Origin: Methylocystis sp.
GTDB taxonomy: Bacteria > Pseudomonadota > Alphaproteobacteria > Rhizobiales > Beijerinckiaceae
Assembly: GCA_020252485.1 (NCBI GenBank)
Contig: JADCCX010000028.1
Span: forward strand, 49,243-113,242
Reading direction: 5' to 3'
Length of the DNA: 64,000 bases
In this document: positions 29,838 through 39,173 of the stretch, piece by piece
Position numbering within the stretch: the stretch's first letter is position 1
Layout of the letters: every line of letters starts with the position of its first letter
Program-made: the position numbers and the translations under genes
Notes under the pieces: generated by a model
The model's input: only the letters and a program-made list of their open reading frames with translations
Database searches by the model: none
Told to the model about the DNA's origin: nothing

Positions 29838-30812
29838 ATGTTCGGTCTGATCGTCGCAAATCTTACCAGCCCGTCCTTCATCGCCATGGTGCTGACGGGG
29901 ATCGCTGCGGCGGCGGCCGTCGTCACCGCCGCGCTTCCCTACCTCGAGAAGGAGGAGCTCGCCCAGCGGATGAAGGATGTCGCCATCGAGCGCGATCGCA
30001 TCCGCGCCCGCGACCGGGAGCGCCTCACTCAGGATGGAAACAGGCGCGGGCCTCTGCGCCACGAGAGCAAGGCCTTCATCCGCCAGATTGTCGATGACTT
30101 TAACTTGGCGAACTGGTTCGGCACCGAGACGGCCAAGAACAGGCTGTTGATGGCCGGCTATCGCGGCCAGCAGGCCGAATACACCTTCATCTTCTTCCGT
30201 CTGATCGCTCCCCTGGCGGGGCTGGCGCTGGGTGCGATCTATGCGTTCGGGATCCGGGACGACACCTTCACGATGCGTCTGCTCATCTTGATCGCGGCCG
30301 CCTACGCCGGCATCAAGCTGCCGGAATTCTTCGTGAATAACCGGATATCAAAGCGGCAGGCATCCATCCGGCGCGCCTTCCCAGATGCCCTCGACCTGAC
30401 ACTGATCTGTATCGAATCCGGCATGTCGGTCGAGCAGTCGTTCCGCAAGGTTGCCCTCGAGATCGGCACGCAATCGATTCCGCTCGCCGAGGAATTGACC
30501 TTGGCCACCGCCGAGCTTTCCTATCTCTCCGAACGGCGCCAGGCCTACGAAAACCTCGCCGCCCGCACGGGCCTTGAAGGCGTCAAGTCGGTGTGTATGG
30601 CCCTGGTCCAGGCCGAACGCTACGGCACGCCGCTCGGCAGCGCCATCCGCGTGCTTTCCGCCGAGTTCCGCGAACAACGCATGAACGAGGCGGAGAAAAA
30701 GGCGGCAGCTCTGCCGCCGAAGCTGACCGTGCCGATGATCCTTTTCTTCCTGCCGGTGCTCTTCGTGGTCATCCTTGGGCCGGTGTTGATCAATGCGCTG
30801 GGGTACAAGTAA
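29838..30812 (+). CDS. tadC: Tad inner-membrane platform protein TadC
   Basis: A 324-residue F-domain protein paired with TadB, 12 bp downstream of it. It shows an N-terminal helix, a charged stretch (about 40-85), two central helices, the F domain signature FPDALDLTLICIESGMSVEQ near 172, and a C-terminal helix ending GPVLINALGYK. It is the last recognisable gene of the locus: no tadD, tadE, tadF or tadG follows, and an insertion-sequence fragment starts within 60 bp. Confidence 0.93.
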   Translation: MFGLIVANLTSPSFIAMVLTGIAAAAAVVTAALPYLEKEELAQRMKDVAIERDRIRARDRERLTQDGNRRGPLRHESKAFIRQIVDDFNLANWFGTETAKNRLLMAGYRGQQAEYTFIFFRLIAPLAGLALGAIYAFGIRDDTFTMRLLILIAAAYAGIKLPEFFVNNRISKRQASIRRAFPDALDLTLICIESGMSVEQSFRKVALEIGTQSIPLAEELTLATAELSYLSERRQAYENLAARTGLEGVKSVCMALVQAERYGTPLGSAIRVLSAEFREQRMNEAEKKAAALPPKLTVPMILFFLPVLFVVILGPVLINALGYK

Positions 30813-30867
30813 AGCGCCGCGCCATAACTCTCGGCTTATAAACAAAACTCACCCGCACGCCCGCGGT

Positions 30868-31443
30868 CCACCTCCAGGGCGTGACGCACAACAAGAAGAT
30901 CGAGATCTGGTTCCAGAGCCTGCCCCCGTGAAGGCGGGGGACGAAGCGCACATCTGCCAGAAGAACGGCCTCGTCCGGCAATGGGCGCGCAAGGGGCCGC
31001 GGCCCGTCCAGCCTGCCGGCCAGCGCTACGAGAACGCCTGCATCTTCGGCGCGATCTGTCCGGCCCGTGGCGTCGGCGCGGCGCTGGCGCTGCCCTTCGC
31101 CGACACTGAAATGGTTCAGCTCCACATCGAAGAGATATCCCTCCACGTCGCCAGGGGCGCCCAAGCCGTGCTGCTGCTCGACCGGGCGGGATGGCACATC
31201 GCAGGCGATCTCGTCTGGCCCAAGATCATCACCCCGATCCTGCTGCCCTCGCGCTCGCCGGAGCTCAACCCGGTTGAGACCGTCTGGCAATATCTGCGCG
31301 CAACCTATCTTTCAACCCGTGTCTTCGAGACATACGACGACATCATCGATGCGGCCTGCGACGCCTGGAGACGCCGCACCGACAGGCCCGACGTCATCAC
31401 ATCAATCGGAATGCGCAACTGGGCGCATATCGGTCAGTTCTGA
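30868..31443 (+). pseudogene. IS630-family transposase fragment, truncated and frameshifted
   Basis: The first part (VHLQGVTHNKKIEIWFQ, from about 30868) and the second part (DEAHICQKNGLVRQWARKG, from 30940) belong to one IS630 DDE domain but are separated by 23 extra bases, which shift the frame and add a TGA. The rest is intact: LLLDRAGWH supplies the second Asp and SPELNPVETVWQYLR the Glu. The N-terminal DNA-binding half of the transposase is missing. It is therefore a dead remnant 60-630 bp downstream of tadC. I did not find convincing terminal inverted repeats. Confidence 0.85.
30917..30939 (+). repeat. 23-bp palindromic insertion inside the transposase remnant
   Basis: The extra bases form a hairpin (CCCCCG ... 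CGGGGG around GTGAAGG) and fall exactly between the codons for Gln and Asp of the conserved WFQ-DEA motif. The first catalytic Asp follows immediately. Removing 23 bases restores the frame and a normal IS630 motif. Confidence 0.75.
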
Positions 31444-31509
31444 GGGCCGTTGGTACAACTGGTTAAAAAAAGGAATGACGCAGCTACGTGATGCTACTAG
31501 ATTTGGCGC

Positions 31510-32148
31510 ATGAGCCAGCAGACCTCACACACTGACCGCATCGCCCGCATCAAGATCAGCCTCGACGACATCAAGCCCGTGATCTGGCGGCGTGTCGAGG
31601 TGCCGCTCACCTGCAGCCTCAAGGTTCTGCACGAGGTCATCCAGGCTGTCATGCTGTTCGAGAACTATCACCTCTTCCAGTTCGACATCGGCAAGCGCGG
31701 CGAAGAGCGCCACTACGGCATCCCCGACCCTGACGGCGGGGACTGGATCAAGGTCGCAGACGCGAAGAACATGAAGCTCGGCACGGTCATCGACAACGGC
31801 TTCAAGACCTTCGCCTACACCTACGATTTCGGCGACAACTGGGAGCACACGATCCGGGTCGAGGCTGTCGGCGCAGCCGATCCCGCCCACGCCTATCCCC
31901 GCTTCATCGACGGCTCCCGCCGCGCCCCTCCGGAAGACTGCGGCGGCTGGCCGGGCTTTGAAAATTTCCTCGAAGCCATGGCCAAACCCCGCCATCCAGA
32001 GCGCAAGGACCTCATCCAGTGGTATGGCCGCGTGTTCAATCCCGATGACATCGGCCTTGCCGACATCAACGCCCGCATCGCGAAACTCGCAAAGCGCCGA
32101 ACCGCAGGAAAGGCCGCCTTCGCTAAAACCAAAAGCAAGATTAGCTGA
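31510..32148 (+). CDS. Plasmid pRiA4b ORF-3-like protein
   Basis: A 212-residue protein of the pRiA4b ORF-3 family, which is often found with IS elements (for example as a passenger near IS1096). Typical motifs are RIKISLDDIKPVIWRRVEVP near 14, YDFGDNWEHTIRVE near 102 and PPEDCGGWPGFENFLEAM near 139. The molecular function of the family is not established. It follows the IS630 fragment by 66 bp and is probably part of the same mobile debris, though its reading frame is complete. Confidence 0.85.
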   Translation: MSQQTSHTDRIARIKISLDDIKPVIWRRVEVPLTCSLKVLHEVIQAVMLFENYHLFQFDIGKRGEERHYGIPDPDGGDWIKVADAKNMKLGTVIDNGFKTFAYTYDFGDNWEHTIRVEAVGAADPAHAYPRFIDGSRRAPPEDCGGWPGFENFLEAMAKPRHPERKDLIQWYGRVFNPDDIGLADINARIAKLAKRRTAGKAAFAKTKSKIS

Positions 32149-32379
32149 TAGGGGTCACCACCGGACGGTTACGCCTGAAGGCCGCGCATTATGAGGGCAA
32201 GTGATGGAAAGACGACGGCGATGGGCCCCGTCAGCAAAAGCTCCTCTGACGCGTGCACCGGATGCTCTAGTGGATGGAGCGCCAAAGCTCTTATATTTCA
32301 ATAGATTAGAAGAGGCATGCAAGAAAGCATGACGTTTTGCGCTGGATCAGGAATGGGTTTCCTCACTCTCAAGATCAGG
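32149..32379. other. Intergenic DNA without recognised genes
   Basis: I see no coding sequence or RNA gene here. Base composition falls around 32290-32340. The stretch may be leftover mobile-element DNA between the pRiA4b-type gene and the interspersed repeat. Confidence 0.4.
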
Positions 32380-32560
32380 GCTGTGAATCCGGGTTAACCT
32401 GCGGGCTCCATCCCTCCCCTTGACGGGGAGGGTCGGCGGCGAAAGCCGCCGGGGAGGGGTGACTATAAGGGCGAAAATGAGAAAAATGCCCCCAACCGGC
32501 CCGCAAGAGGGCGGGATGGGTGCGCGTGCAGGCAATCATTAATCCGCGTTCAGGGACGTG
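32380..32560 (-). repeat. Interspersed palindromic repeat, copy 2 (inverted)
   Basis: This block is the reverse complement of copies 1 and 3. It reads GTGAATCCGGGTTAACC, GGCTCCATCCCTCCCC, the GGCGGCGAAAGCCGCC stem, then GCCCGCAAGAGGGCGGGATG. It is slightly shorter and more diverged in its distal third than the other two. The remaining bases up to the aarF stop at 32676 hold nothing recognisable. Confidence 0.83.
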
Positions 32561-32675
32561 CTCTCAAGATCAACGACATAAACGAGCTTGAGGGTGAGTG
32601 TCACAGTTTCGCTAAATCATTGGAATCCTTCATTGTACGCTCTCAATCTTTATGGCGGACGACAAAAGCGCCGCG

Positions 32676-34043
32676 TCAGAGCGCAGCGGTGAGACCCACT
32701 GCCGCGAGGGCTTCCCGCTGCTGGCGCTCGACACCGGCGAGCGAGACATTCTCGATCGCCCGGTTGAAGAGCTCGTAGAAATTGAGCCGCGCCTCGAGGT
32801 GCAGGAAGACGCCGCCGAGCCCAATCGCTGCGCGATCCATGAACACGAATTCCTGCGGCACTGTCACCGGACCCTTCTTCTTCAGTTCCTTATGCACCTG
32901 GAAGGCTTCCTTGCGGCCGTATTCGCCGGGCTTCACGCCGTCCGCGATGGTCCGCACGCGGTTGTCGAGGATGGGGCCATAGATGAACCGCGCCCAGATG
33001 TTCAGCACCTCGACAAGCTCCTTCTTGAGGTTCTTGAAGCCCCAAGTCTCGTAGGCATGCACGAGCCGTGCTTCGTCGTTCTCCAGGAGGCCATGATAGA
33101 GATCGAGCACGCCGCCCATGAAACGGATGGGGAATATCCGCACGCAGCCATAATCGAGCAGGTTAATGCCGCCGGGGCGGCCATCCTCCTCGAAGACCGT
33201 GTAATTGCCCAGATGCGGATCGCCATGAATAACGCCGTAGCGCGAGAAGGGCAGCCACCAGGCATTGAACATCGCCTCCGAGATGCGGTTGCGATCCTCT
33301 TGCGGATGATTCTTGTAAGTCAGCAGCTTGTTGCCTGTCAGCCAGCCGAGCGTCAGCAGGCGCCTGGTTGACAGTTCCTTGTGGACGCCCGGCACCCGCA
33401 CGAGCGGCTCGTCCTTCAGCACGTCCGCATAAAGCAGGGCGTGCTTCGCCTCGCGGCCGTAATCGAGTTCTTCGCGGATACGCGCGCCGATCTCCTTGAA
33501 GATTTCGGAGGTGTTGATGGCCGTGTCCATCTGCCGGTGCAGGGCGAATAGAACCTGCAGCTGGGTGAGGTCCGCCTCCACCGCCGATTGCATGTCCGGA
33601 TACTGAAGCTTGACCGCCAGCGGCTCGCCGCCAAGGCTCACTGCGCGGTGGACCTGGCCGAGAGAGGCCGCAGCGGCGGGCGTCTTGTCGAAACTCCGGA
33701 ACCGGCTTTCCCAGCCTGGGCCGAGTTCTGACTGCATGCGGCGCTTGACGAAGGCCCAGCCCATCGGCGGCGCTTCGGATTGCAGCTTCTGGAGTTCCTC
33801 GGCGTATTCCGGCGGCAAAGCATCCGGCACCGTGGCCATCAGCTGCGCCACCTTCATGATCGGGCCCTTGAGTCCGCCCAAAGCCTCCGTCAGCGCTTTC
33901 GCGTTGGAGAGATCATCGCCCTGCCGGTTGAACAACCGCGTGGCGGCCACACGGGCGGCCACGCCGCCGACATTAGCGCCAACGCGCGCGTAGCGCGACA
34001 ATCGGCCGGAAAGGCTGTTCTCTTCGGAATCGCGGGTGCTCAT
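32676..34043 (-). CDS. AarF/UbiB (ABC1) atypical kinase
   Basis: A 455-residue ABC1/UbiB-family protein. The Ala-rich loop PAAAASLGQVHRA is at about 123, the ion-pair Lys in PLAVKLQYPDMQ near 144, the conserved VEADLTQLQ follows, and the catalytic-loop equivalent YGVIHGDPHLGNY is near 270 with LLDYGCVR as the metal Asp. The KxGQ motif of UbiB/COQ8 reads KVAQ here, with Ala for Gly. Members support ubiquinone synthesis or lipid handling; the specific role is unknown. It stands alone, 57 bp downstream of the SDR gene. Confidence 0.87.
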   Translation of the reverse strand: MSTRDSEENSLSGRLSRYARVGANVGGVAARVAATRLFNRQGDDLSNAKALTEALGGLKGPIMKVAQLMATVPDALPPEYAEELQKLQSEAPPMGWAFVKRRMQSELGPGWESRFRSFDKTPAAAASLGQVHRAVSLGGEPLAVKLQYPDMQSAVEADLTQLQVLFALHRQMDTAINTSEIFKEIGARIREELDYGREAKHALLYADVLKDEPLVRVPGVHKELSTRRLLTLGWLTGNKLLTYKNHPQEDRNRISEAMFNAWWLPFSRYGVIHGDPHLGNYTVFEEDGRPGGINLLDYGCVRIFPIRFMGGVLDLYHGLLENDEARLVHAYETWGFKNLKKELVEVLNIWARFIYGPILDNRVRTIADGVKPGEYGRKEAFQVHKELKKKGPVTVPQEFVFMDRAAIGLGGVFLHLEARLNFYELFNRAIENVSLAGVERQQREALAAVGLTAAL

Positions 34044-34100
34044 GGCACGATGACATAGGGCTGCGGCGGGGCTTTTGCGAGGCGCGCCGGTGTCGCGGAC

Positions 34101-34853
34101 TCAATAGGTTCCGCGCCCGCCCGAGATGTCGAAGACGGCGCCCGTCGAGAAAGAGCAATCCTCCGAGGCGAGCCATGCCGCCATGGCGGCGATCTCCTCG
34201 ACCTCGACGAAGCGGTTCATGGGAATCTTCGACAGCATGAACTGGATGAACTCGGGCTTCATCTGGTTGAAGATGTCGGTCTTCGCCGCCGCCGGCGTGA
34301 TGCAATTGACCGTAATGCCATTGGTGGCGAGCTCCTTGCCGAGCGACTTGGTCAGGCCGATCAGGCCCGCCTTGGAGGCCGAATAATGCGAGGCATTGGG
34401 GTTGCCCTCCTTGCCGGCGATCGAAGCGATGTTGACGATGCGGCCGTAGCCGTTCCTGATCATGCCCGGCACCACCGCCTTCGACACGATGAACGGCGCG
34501 ATCAGATTGACCTCGACCACTTGCCGCCAGACGGCGGTGTCGAGCTCCCACACCTTGGCGTTGCCGCCGGTGATGCCGGCATTGTTGACGAGAATATCGA
34601 TGCGCCCATGGGCTTTCACCGTGGCGCGCGCCGCTTTCTGGACGGCGGGTTCGTCGGTGAGCTGCACCTCCCGCGTCGAGACCGTGCCTTTCGATGCCAG
34701 CGCCGCTGCCGCCGCCTTCAATGCCGCCTTGTCGAGATCCCAGAGGCTGACGGCGGCGCCGGAGGCCAGCATGCGTTCCGCAATGGCGTAACCAATGCCG
34801 CGCGCGCCGCCGGTGATGACCGCGACGCGGCCCTTGAGATCGATCTGGTTCAT
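34101..34853 (-). CDS. Short-chain dehydrogenase/reductase (FabG-like)
   Basis: A 250-residue SDR. Cofactor loop ITGGARGIGYA is at about 12-22, NNAG at 89-92, the active-site Ser in NIASIAGKEG near 142 and YSASK at about 157-161. Length and pattern fit 3-oxoacyl-ACP reductase and many other SDRs, so substrate is open. GAGGAAACGCC precedes the ATG at 34853. It lies just downstream of fabI in the same direction, 52 bp away, so it could be co-transcribed with the fab genes. Confidence 0.85.
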   Translation of the reverse strand: MNQIDLKGRVAVITGGARGIGYAIAERMLASGAAVSLWDLDKAALKAAAAALASKGTVSTREVQLTDEPAVQKAARATVKAHGRIDILVNNAGITGGNAKVWELDTAVWRQVVEVNLIAPFIVSKAVVPGMIRNGYGRIVNIASIAGKEGNPNASHYSASKAGLIGLTKSLGKELATNGITVNCITPAAAKTDIFNQMKPEFIQFMLSKIPMNRFVEVEEIAAMAAWLASEDCSFSTGAVFDISGGRGTY

Positions 34854-34905
34854 GGCGTTTCCTCGTTTGTGTTTTTCCCAAGGTGGACCGGGGAGGCGAG
34901 GCCGG

Positions 34906-35712
34906 TCAATCCTCGCCGCCGTTCAGATCCGCCACGCGCGGCATGTTGATGATGTTGTAGCCGCCATCGACATAGATGATCTCGCCGGTCACGCCACTGC
35001 CGAGATCGGAAAGCAGATAAAGGGCCGATCCGCCGATCTCGTCGAGCGTCACAGGTCTGCGCAAGGGCGAGTGCTTCGTCTGGAAAGCATAGGTCGCGCG
35101 GGCTTCCGCGATGCCTGCGCCGGCGAGCGTTCGCACTGGACCCGGCGAGAGCGCATTGACGCGGATGCCTTGCTGGCCGAGATCGGTCGCCAGATAGCGC
35201 GTGCTGGCCTCAAGCGCGGCCTTCGCCACGCCCATGACGTTGTAGTTCGGCGAGGTGCGCATGGAGCCGCCATAGGTTAGCGTCAGCAGGCTGCCGCCTT
35301 TCGGCATCAGCCGGTGGGCGCGCTGCGCCACCTCGGTGAACGAGTAACAGGAGATCACCATGGTGCGCGAGAAGTTCTCGCGCGTGGTGTGGTCGACGTA
35401 GCGGCCCTTCAGTTCGTTCTTGTCGGAAAAGCCGATGGCATGGACCACGAAATCCAAAGATCCCCATTCGCGCTCGATGGCCGCGAAAACGGCATCGACC
35501 GTCGCAATGTCCTCGACATCGCAGGGCAAAACGAGCTGCGATCCGACGCTTTCGGCCAGCGGCATCACACGCTTGCCGAGCGCCTCGCCCTGATAGGTGA
35601 AGGCCAGCTCCGCCCCATGCCGGTGCAGCATTGAAGCGATGCCCCAGGCGATGGAATTCTGGTTGGCGACCCCCATGACGAGGCCGCGCTTGCCTTGCAT
35701 CAGACCCGCCAT
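34906..35712 (-). CDS. fabI: Enoyl-[acyl-carrier-protein] reductase FabI
   Basis: A 268-residue NADH-dependent enoyl-ACP reductase. The FabI-type cofactor loop GVANQNSIAWGIA starts at about residue 16, and the active-site Tyr-x6-Lys appears as YNVMGVAK. It does the last reduction of each elongation cycle in type II fatty-acid synthesis. I use the ATG at 35712 since GAGAAG lies 5 bp before it; a GTG 6 bp earlier overlaps the fabB stop. It is the third gene of the fabA-fabB-fabI series. Confidence 0.93.
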   Translation of the reverse strand: MAGLMQGKRGLVMGVANQNSIAWGIASMLHRHGAELAFTYQGEALGKRVMPLAESVGSQLVLPCDVEDIATVDAVFAAIEREWGSLDFVVHAIGFSDKNELKGRYVDHTTRENFSRTMVISCYSFTEVAQRAHRLMPKGGSLLTLTYGGSMRTSPNYNVMGVAKAALEASTRYLATDLGQQGIRVNALSPGPVRTLAGAGIAEARATYAFQTKHSPLRRPVTLDEIGGSALYLLSDLGSGVTGEIIYVDGGYNIINMPRVADLNGGED

Positions 35713-35714
35713 GT

Positions 35715-36941
35715 TCACTTCTCGTAACGCTGCATCACCAGCGTCGCATTGGTTCCGCCGAAGCCGAAGGAGTTGGACAGCACCCGCTCCAGCTTCGCAT
35801 TGTCGATGCGCTTGCGGGCAATGGGCATGTCGGCGAAAGCCGGATCGATCTCCTCGATATGGGCGCTCTCGCAGACAAAATCGTTGTTGAGCATCAGCAG
35901 TGAATAGATCGCCTCCTGCGCGCCCGTCGCGCCCAGTGAGTGGCCTGTCAGCGACTTCGTCGAGGAGAGGTGAGGGGACTTGTCGGCGCCGCCGAACACT
36001 TCCTTGATCGCCTCAATCTCCTTGCTGTCGCCGACCGGCGTGGAGGTGCCATGCGTGTTGATGTAATCGATCTTGCCCTTCACGGTCGCCATCGCCTGAC
36101 GCATGCAGCGCACGGCGCCCTCACCGGAAGGGGCGACCATGTCGTAGCCGTCCGAGGTGGCGCCGTAGCCGACGATCTCGCCGTAGATCTTCGCGCCGCG
36201 CGCCTCGGCGACCTCCAGCTCCTCGAGCACCAGGGTGCCCGCTCCCCCGGCGATGACGAAGCCGTCGCGGTTCACGTCATAGGCGCGCGATGCGGTGGAG
36301 GCGCGGTCGTTGAATTTGGACGACATGGCGCCCATCGCGTCGAAGAGGACCGACATCGTCCAGTCGAGCTCTTCTGCGCCGCCGGCGAACATGCGGTCCT
36401 GCTTGCCCCACTGGATCAGCTCATAGGCATTGCCGATGCAATGCGCCGAGGTGGAGCAGGCGGACGAGATCGAGTAGTTGACGCCGTGGATCTTGAACCA
36501 TGTCGCGAGCGTCGCCGAAGCGGTCGAGCTCATGCATTTGGGGACGGCGAAGGGGCCGACTTTCTTGGACGAGCCGCTTTCTTTCGCCTTCTCATAGGCC
36601 TCGATCAGCGCGATGGTCGAAGGGCCGCCGGTGCCCATGACGATGCCGGTGCGCTCGTTGGTGATCTCGTCCTGGGTCAGGCCGGCATCAAGGATGGCCT
36701 GATCCATGGCGACATGGTTCCAGGCCGAGCCGCCGCCGTGAAACCGCATGGCGCGGCGATCCACCACCGTCGAAGGATCAAGCGTCGGCCGGCCGGAGAC
36801 CTGGCTGCGGAAGCCATGCTCCTTGAAGCTGGCCTCCGGGCGAATGCCGGATTTGGCTTCGTAAAGCGAAGCCAGAACCTCGTTCTGGTTGTTGCCGATC
36901 GAGGAGACGATCCCCATGCCTGTGACGACGACGCGGCGCAT
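35715..36941 (-). CDS. fabB: Beta-ketoacyl-ACP synthase I FabB
   Basis: A 408-residue condensing enzyme. Catalytic triad positions are visible: Cys in [14 protein letters not shown] (about 163), His in [12 protein letters not shown] (about 296) and His in [11 protein letters not shown] (about 331). It elongates unsaturated acyl chains made through FabA. The N-terminus [16 protein letters not shown] is typical. It lies 49 bp downstream of fabA. Confidence 0.95.
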   Translation of the reverse strand: MRRVVVTGMGIVSSIGNNQNEVLASLYEAKSGIRPEASFKEHGFRSQVSGRPTLDPSTVVDRRAMRFHGGGSAWNHVAMDQAILDAGLTQDEITNERTGIVMGTGGPSTIALIEAYEKAKESGSSKKVGPFAVPKCMSSTASATLATWFKIHGVNYSISSACSTSAHCIGNAYELIQWGKQDRMFAGGAEELDWTMSVLFDAMGAMSSKFNDRASTASRAYDVNRDGFVIAGGAGTLVLEELEVAEARGAKIYGEIVGYGATSDGYDMVAPSGEGAVRCMRQAMATVKGKIDYINTHGTSTPVGDSKEIEAIKEVFGGADKSPHLSSTKSLTGHSLGATGAQEAIYSLLMLNNDFVCESAHIEEIDPAFADMPIARKRIDNAKLERVLSNSFGFGGTNATLVMQRYEK

Positions 36942-36990
36942 GCTTGTATCCTTCGGGAGCAGGTGTCAGGGGTCTGTAGGCAAATGAAGC

Positions 36991-37521
36991 TCAGGACGCC
37001 TTTTCCCTGGAAAGGCCCACTTTGAGGTCCGTTGCTGTATATATTGTTTCGCCATCGGCCTTCAACCAGCCGTCGGCGATGCCAAGAACCAGGCGTCCGC
37101 GCATGACGCGCTTGAAGTCGATGCCATATTCGACCAGCTTCGTCTTCGGCGTCACCATGCCCTTGAATTTCACTTCGCCGGTGGCGAGCGCCATGCCGTA
37201 GCCCGGCTCGCCCAGCCAGCCGAGAAAGAAACCGGTCAACTGCCACATGGCGTCGAGCCCAAGGCAGCCGGGCATGATCGGGTTGCCCTGGAAATGGCAG
37301 GGGAAAAACCAGAGATCGGGGCTGATATCATATTCGGCGCGGATCATGCCCTTGCCATGCGGGCCGCCATCCTCCGAAATCTGCGTGATGCGGTCGAACA
37401 TGAGCATCGGCGGCAGCGGCAATTGCGCATTGCCGGGGCCGAAAAGCTCGCCGCGCCCGCACGCCAGGAGATCGTCCTTGGTGAAGCTGGAGCGGCGTTC
37501 CGTCATCGTCTGGTTTTCCAT
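36991..37521 (-). CDS. fabA: Bifunctional 3-hydroxydecanoyl-ACP dehydratase/isomerase FabA
   Basis: A 176-residue hot-dog fold enzyme, close to the usual 171. The active site is in [18 protein letters not shown] (about 75-92) with His and Asp of the dehydratase pair. It introduces the cis double bond that feeds unsaturated fatty-acid synthesis with FabB. I start at the ATG at 37521; an inner ATG at 37506 is equally possible. In many Hyphomicrobiales an irr gene sits upstream; here a divergent sugar kinase does. Confidence 0.95.
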   Translation of the reverse strand: MENQTMTERRSSFTKDDLLACGRGELFGPGNAQLPLPPMLMFDRITQISEDGGPHGKGMIRAEYDISPDLWFFPCHFQGNPIMPGCLGLDAMWQLTGFFLGWLGEPGYGMALATGEVKFKGMVTPKTKLVEYGIDFKRVMRGRLVLGIADGWLKADGETIYTATDLKVGLSREKAS

Positions 37522-37681
37522 TGCTCTTGGCCGCTGGGGAGTGACATCGGGGGCCTGTAACAGGCGATGCGGGCTATGACAAACAGGATGACTTGGCAAT
37601 CCCGTTGATGGCCGCCAACGGCTGCGAAGTCCTTGGTCTTTCCACCTCTTAGGCGGTAGATGACACCAGATTGGCAAGAAT

Positions 37682-38659
37682 GTGGACCCCAACGTGTCAG
37701 GACAGACGAAAGCACGCGGCTTCGATATTCTCTCCCTCGGCGAGCCGATGGTGGAGTTCAACCAGACGGGCGGCGCGGGCAGCCGGACCTATCTCCAGGG
37801 CTTCGGGGGCGACACGTCGAATGCCGCGATCGCTGCGGCCCGGCAGGGCGCGCGCACCGGATACATCAGCGCGGTTGGCCCCGACCTTTACGGCGGGATG
37901 TTCCGCGAGCTTTGGGATATGGAAGGCGTCGATCATTCCCTCGTGATGACCGATCCCGAAGCCTATACGGCGGTTTATTTCGTCACCCACACGGACAAGG
38001 GCCATCAGTTCAGCTTTTTCCGGCGTGGGTCCGCCGCAAGCCGGATGAAACCTGCCGATGTGCCCGCGGCCGCGATCGCCGCTGCGAAGGTCCTGCATCT
38101 GTCCGGAATCTCGCTGGCCATTTCCGAGACCGCCTGCGACCATGGCTACGCGGCGATCGCCGCTGCGCGCGCGGCGGGAACGCTCGTCTCTTTCGACACG
38201 AACCTGCGTCTGCGGCTGTGGACGAAGGAGCGGGCGCGGGCCGTCATGGGCGATGTGATCGGCCTCAGCGACATCTGCCTGCCGAGTTACGATGACATCG
38301 TCGCGATCACCGGCATCACCGATCCGGATCGCCTCGTCGATGATTGCCTGCGCAGGGGCGCAAAGATGGTGGCCCTCAAGCTCGGAAGCGAGGGGGCGCT
38401 TGTCGCCGACGCCGATCGCCGGTTCCGGATCGGCGCCAAACCCTGCAAGCCGGTCGACGCCACGGGCGCGGGCGACACGTTCGGCGGCAGCTTCCTGGCG
38501 CGGCTCGTGGCGGGCGACGATATCGAAGCCGCGGGCCATTACGCTTCAATGGCGGCGGCGCTCTCAACGGAAGGCTATGGCGCGGTGGAGCCGATCCCCC
38601 ATGCTGCGCAGGTCGAAGCCGCCCTGATGGCATGGCGCCGCAGCGAAGCCGGGCGATGA
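37682..38659 (+). CDS. PfkB-family sugar kinase, KdgK-like
   Basis: A 325-residue ribokinase-family enzyme. [12 protein letters not shown] at about 17 begins the lid/core, and [20 protein letters not shown] gives the substrate-binding region. The C-terminal PfkB signature [17 protein letters not shown] contains the catalytic Asp (about 264). The pattern is closest to 2-keto-3-deoxygluconate kinase, though other sugars are possible. The start is a GTG at 37682. It is divergent from fabA, about 160 bp away. Confidence 0.83.
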   Translation: MDPNVSGQTKARGFDILSLGEPMVEFNQTGGAGSRTYLQGFGGDTSNAAIAAARQGARTGYISAVGPDLYGGMFRELWDMEGVDHSLVMTDPEAYTAVYFVTHTDKGHQFSFFRRGSAASRMKPADVPAAAIAAAKVLHLSGISLAISETACDHGYAAIAAARAAGTLVSFDTNLRLRLWTKERARAVMGDVIGLSDICLPSYDDIVAITGITDPDRLVDDCLRRGAKMVALKLGSEGALVADADRRFRIGAKPCKPVDATGAGDTFGGSFLARLVAGDDIEAAGHYASMAAALSTEGYGAVEPIPHAAQVEAALMAWRRSEAGR

Positions 38660-38691
38660 ATTCGCTGTGCCCTGCGGGGTGATCGCTCCGC

Positions 38692-38894
38692 CACGGCCCT
38701 GAACTCGGGTCAACAATCGCCTCCGCGAGCACCCATCCTGCCCCCTTGCGGGGCGGGTGGCCGAGCGCAGCGAGGCCGGGTGGGGGGCTTTTTTCCGATT
38801 TTTCCTCATGATCACCCCTCCCCGGCGGCTTTCGCCGCCGACCCTCCCCGTCAAGGGGAGGGATGGAGCCCGCATGTTAATCCGGATTCATGAG
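38692..38894 (+). repeat. Interspersed palindromic repeat, copy 3
   Basis: Same orientation as copy 1. Shared blocks include CACGGCCCTGAAC, GCCCCCTTGCGGGGCGGGTG, GCCGGGTGGGGGGCTTTT, CTCATGATCACCCCTCCCCG, the CGGCGGCTTTCGCCGCCG stem, CCTCCCCGTCAAGGGGAGG and GATGGAGCCCG. A GCGCAGCGAGGCC segment replaces the CCGGACTTGATCCGG segment found in copy 1. It fills most of the gap between the sugar kinase and the cobalamin riboswitch. Confidence 0.85.
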
Positions 38895-38950
38895 CCCGAT
38901 CGCTCCGCCGAGTCCCTTGCCACCCTGTCTCCCCCATGCTTATTCGAGGA

Positions 38951-39134
38951 TGCTTTCGGTTCCTCTCGCAAGAGAGGTGAAACAGGGAATGCCGTGCGCG
39001 CCGTCGGGCGTCATTCGGCAGCTGCCCCCGCAACTGTAAGCGGCGAGCTGGTTTCGCATGACCACTGATCCTCCAAGGATCGGGAAGGGCGAAATCCGCG
39101 TTCGAGCCGCAAGCCAGGAGACCGGCCGAAAGCC
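38951..39134 (+). ncRNA. Cobalamin riboswitch upstream of btuB
   Basis: Conserved elements appear in the right order: AGGTGAAACAGGGAATGCCG (L2/P3 side), CAGCTGCCCCCGCAACTGTA (core), GCGG, CACTG, GGGAAGG and the B12 box AGCCAGGAGACC. Flanking TGCTTTCGG and CCGAAAGC can pair as P1. It lies 40 bp before the btuB start and should switch off uptake genes when cobalamin is plentiful. Confidence 0.93.
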
Positions 39135-39173
39135 TGTGCAACCCGAACCACGGCGGAGGGCCGTTGGAGCAAC

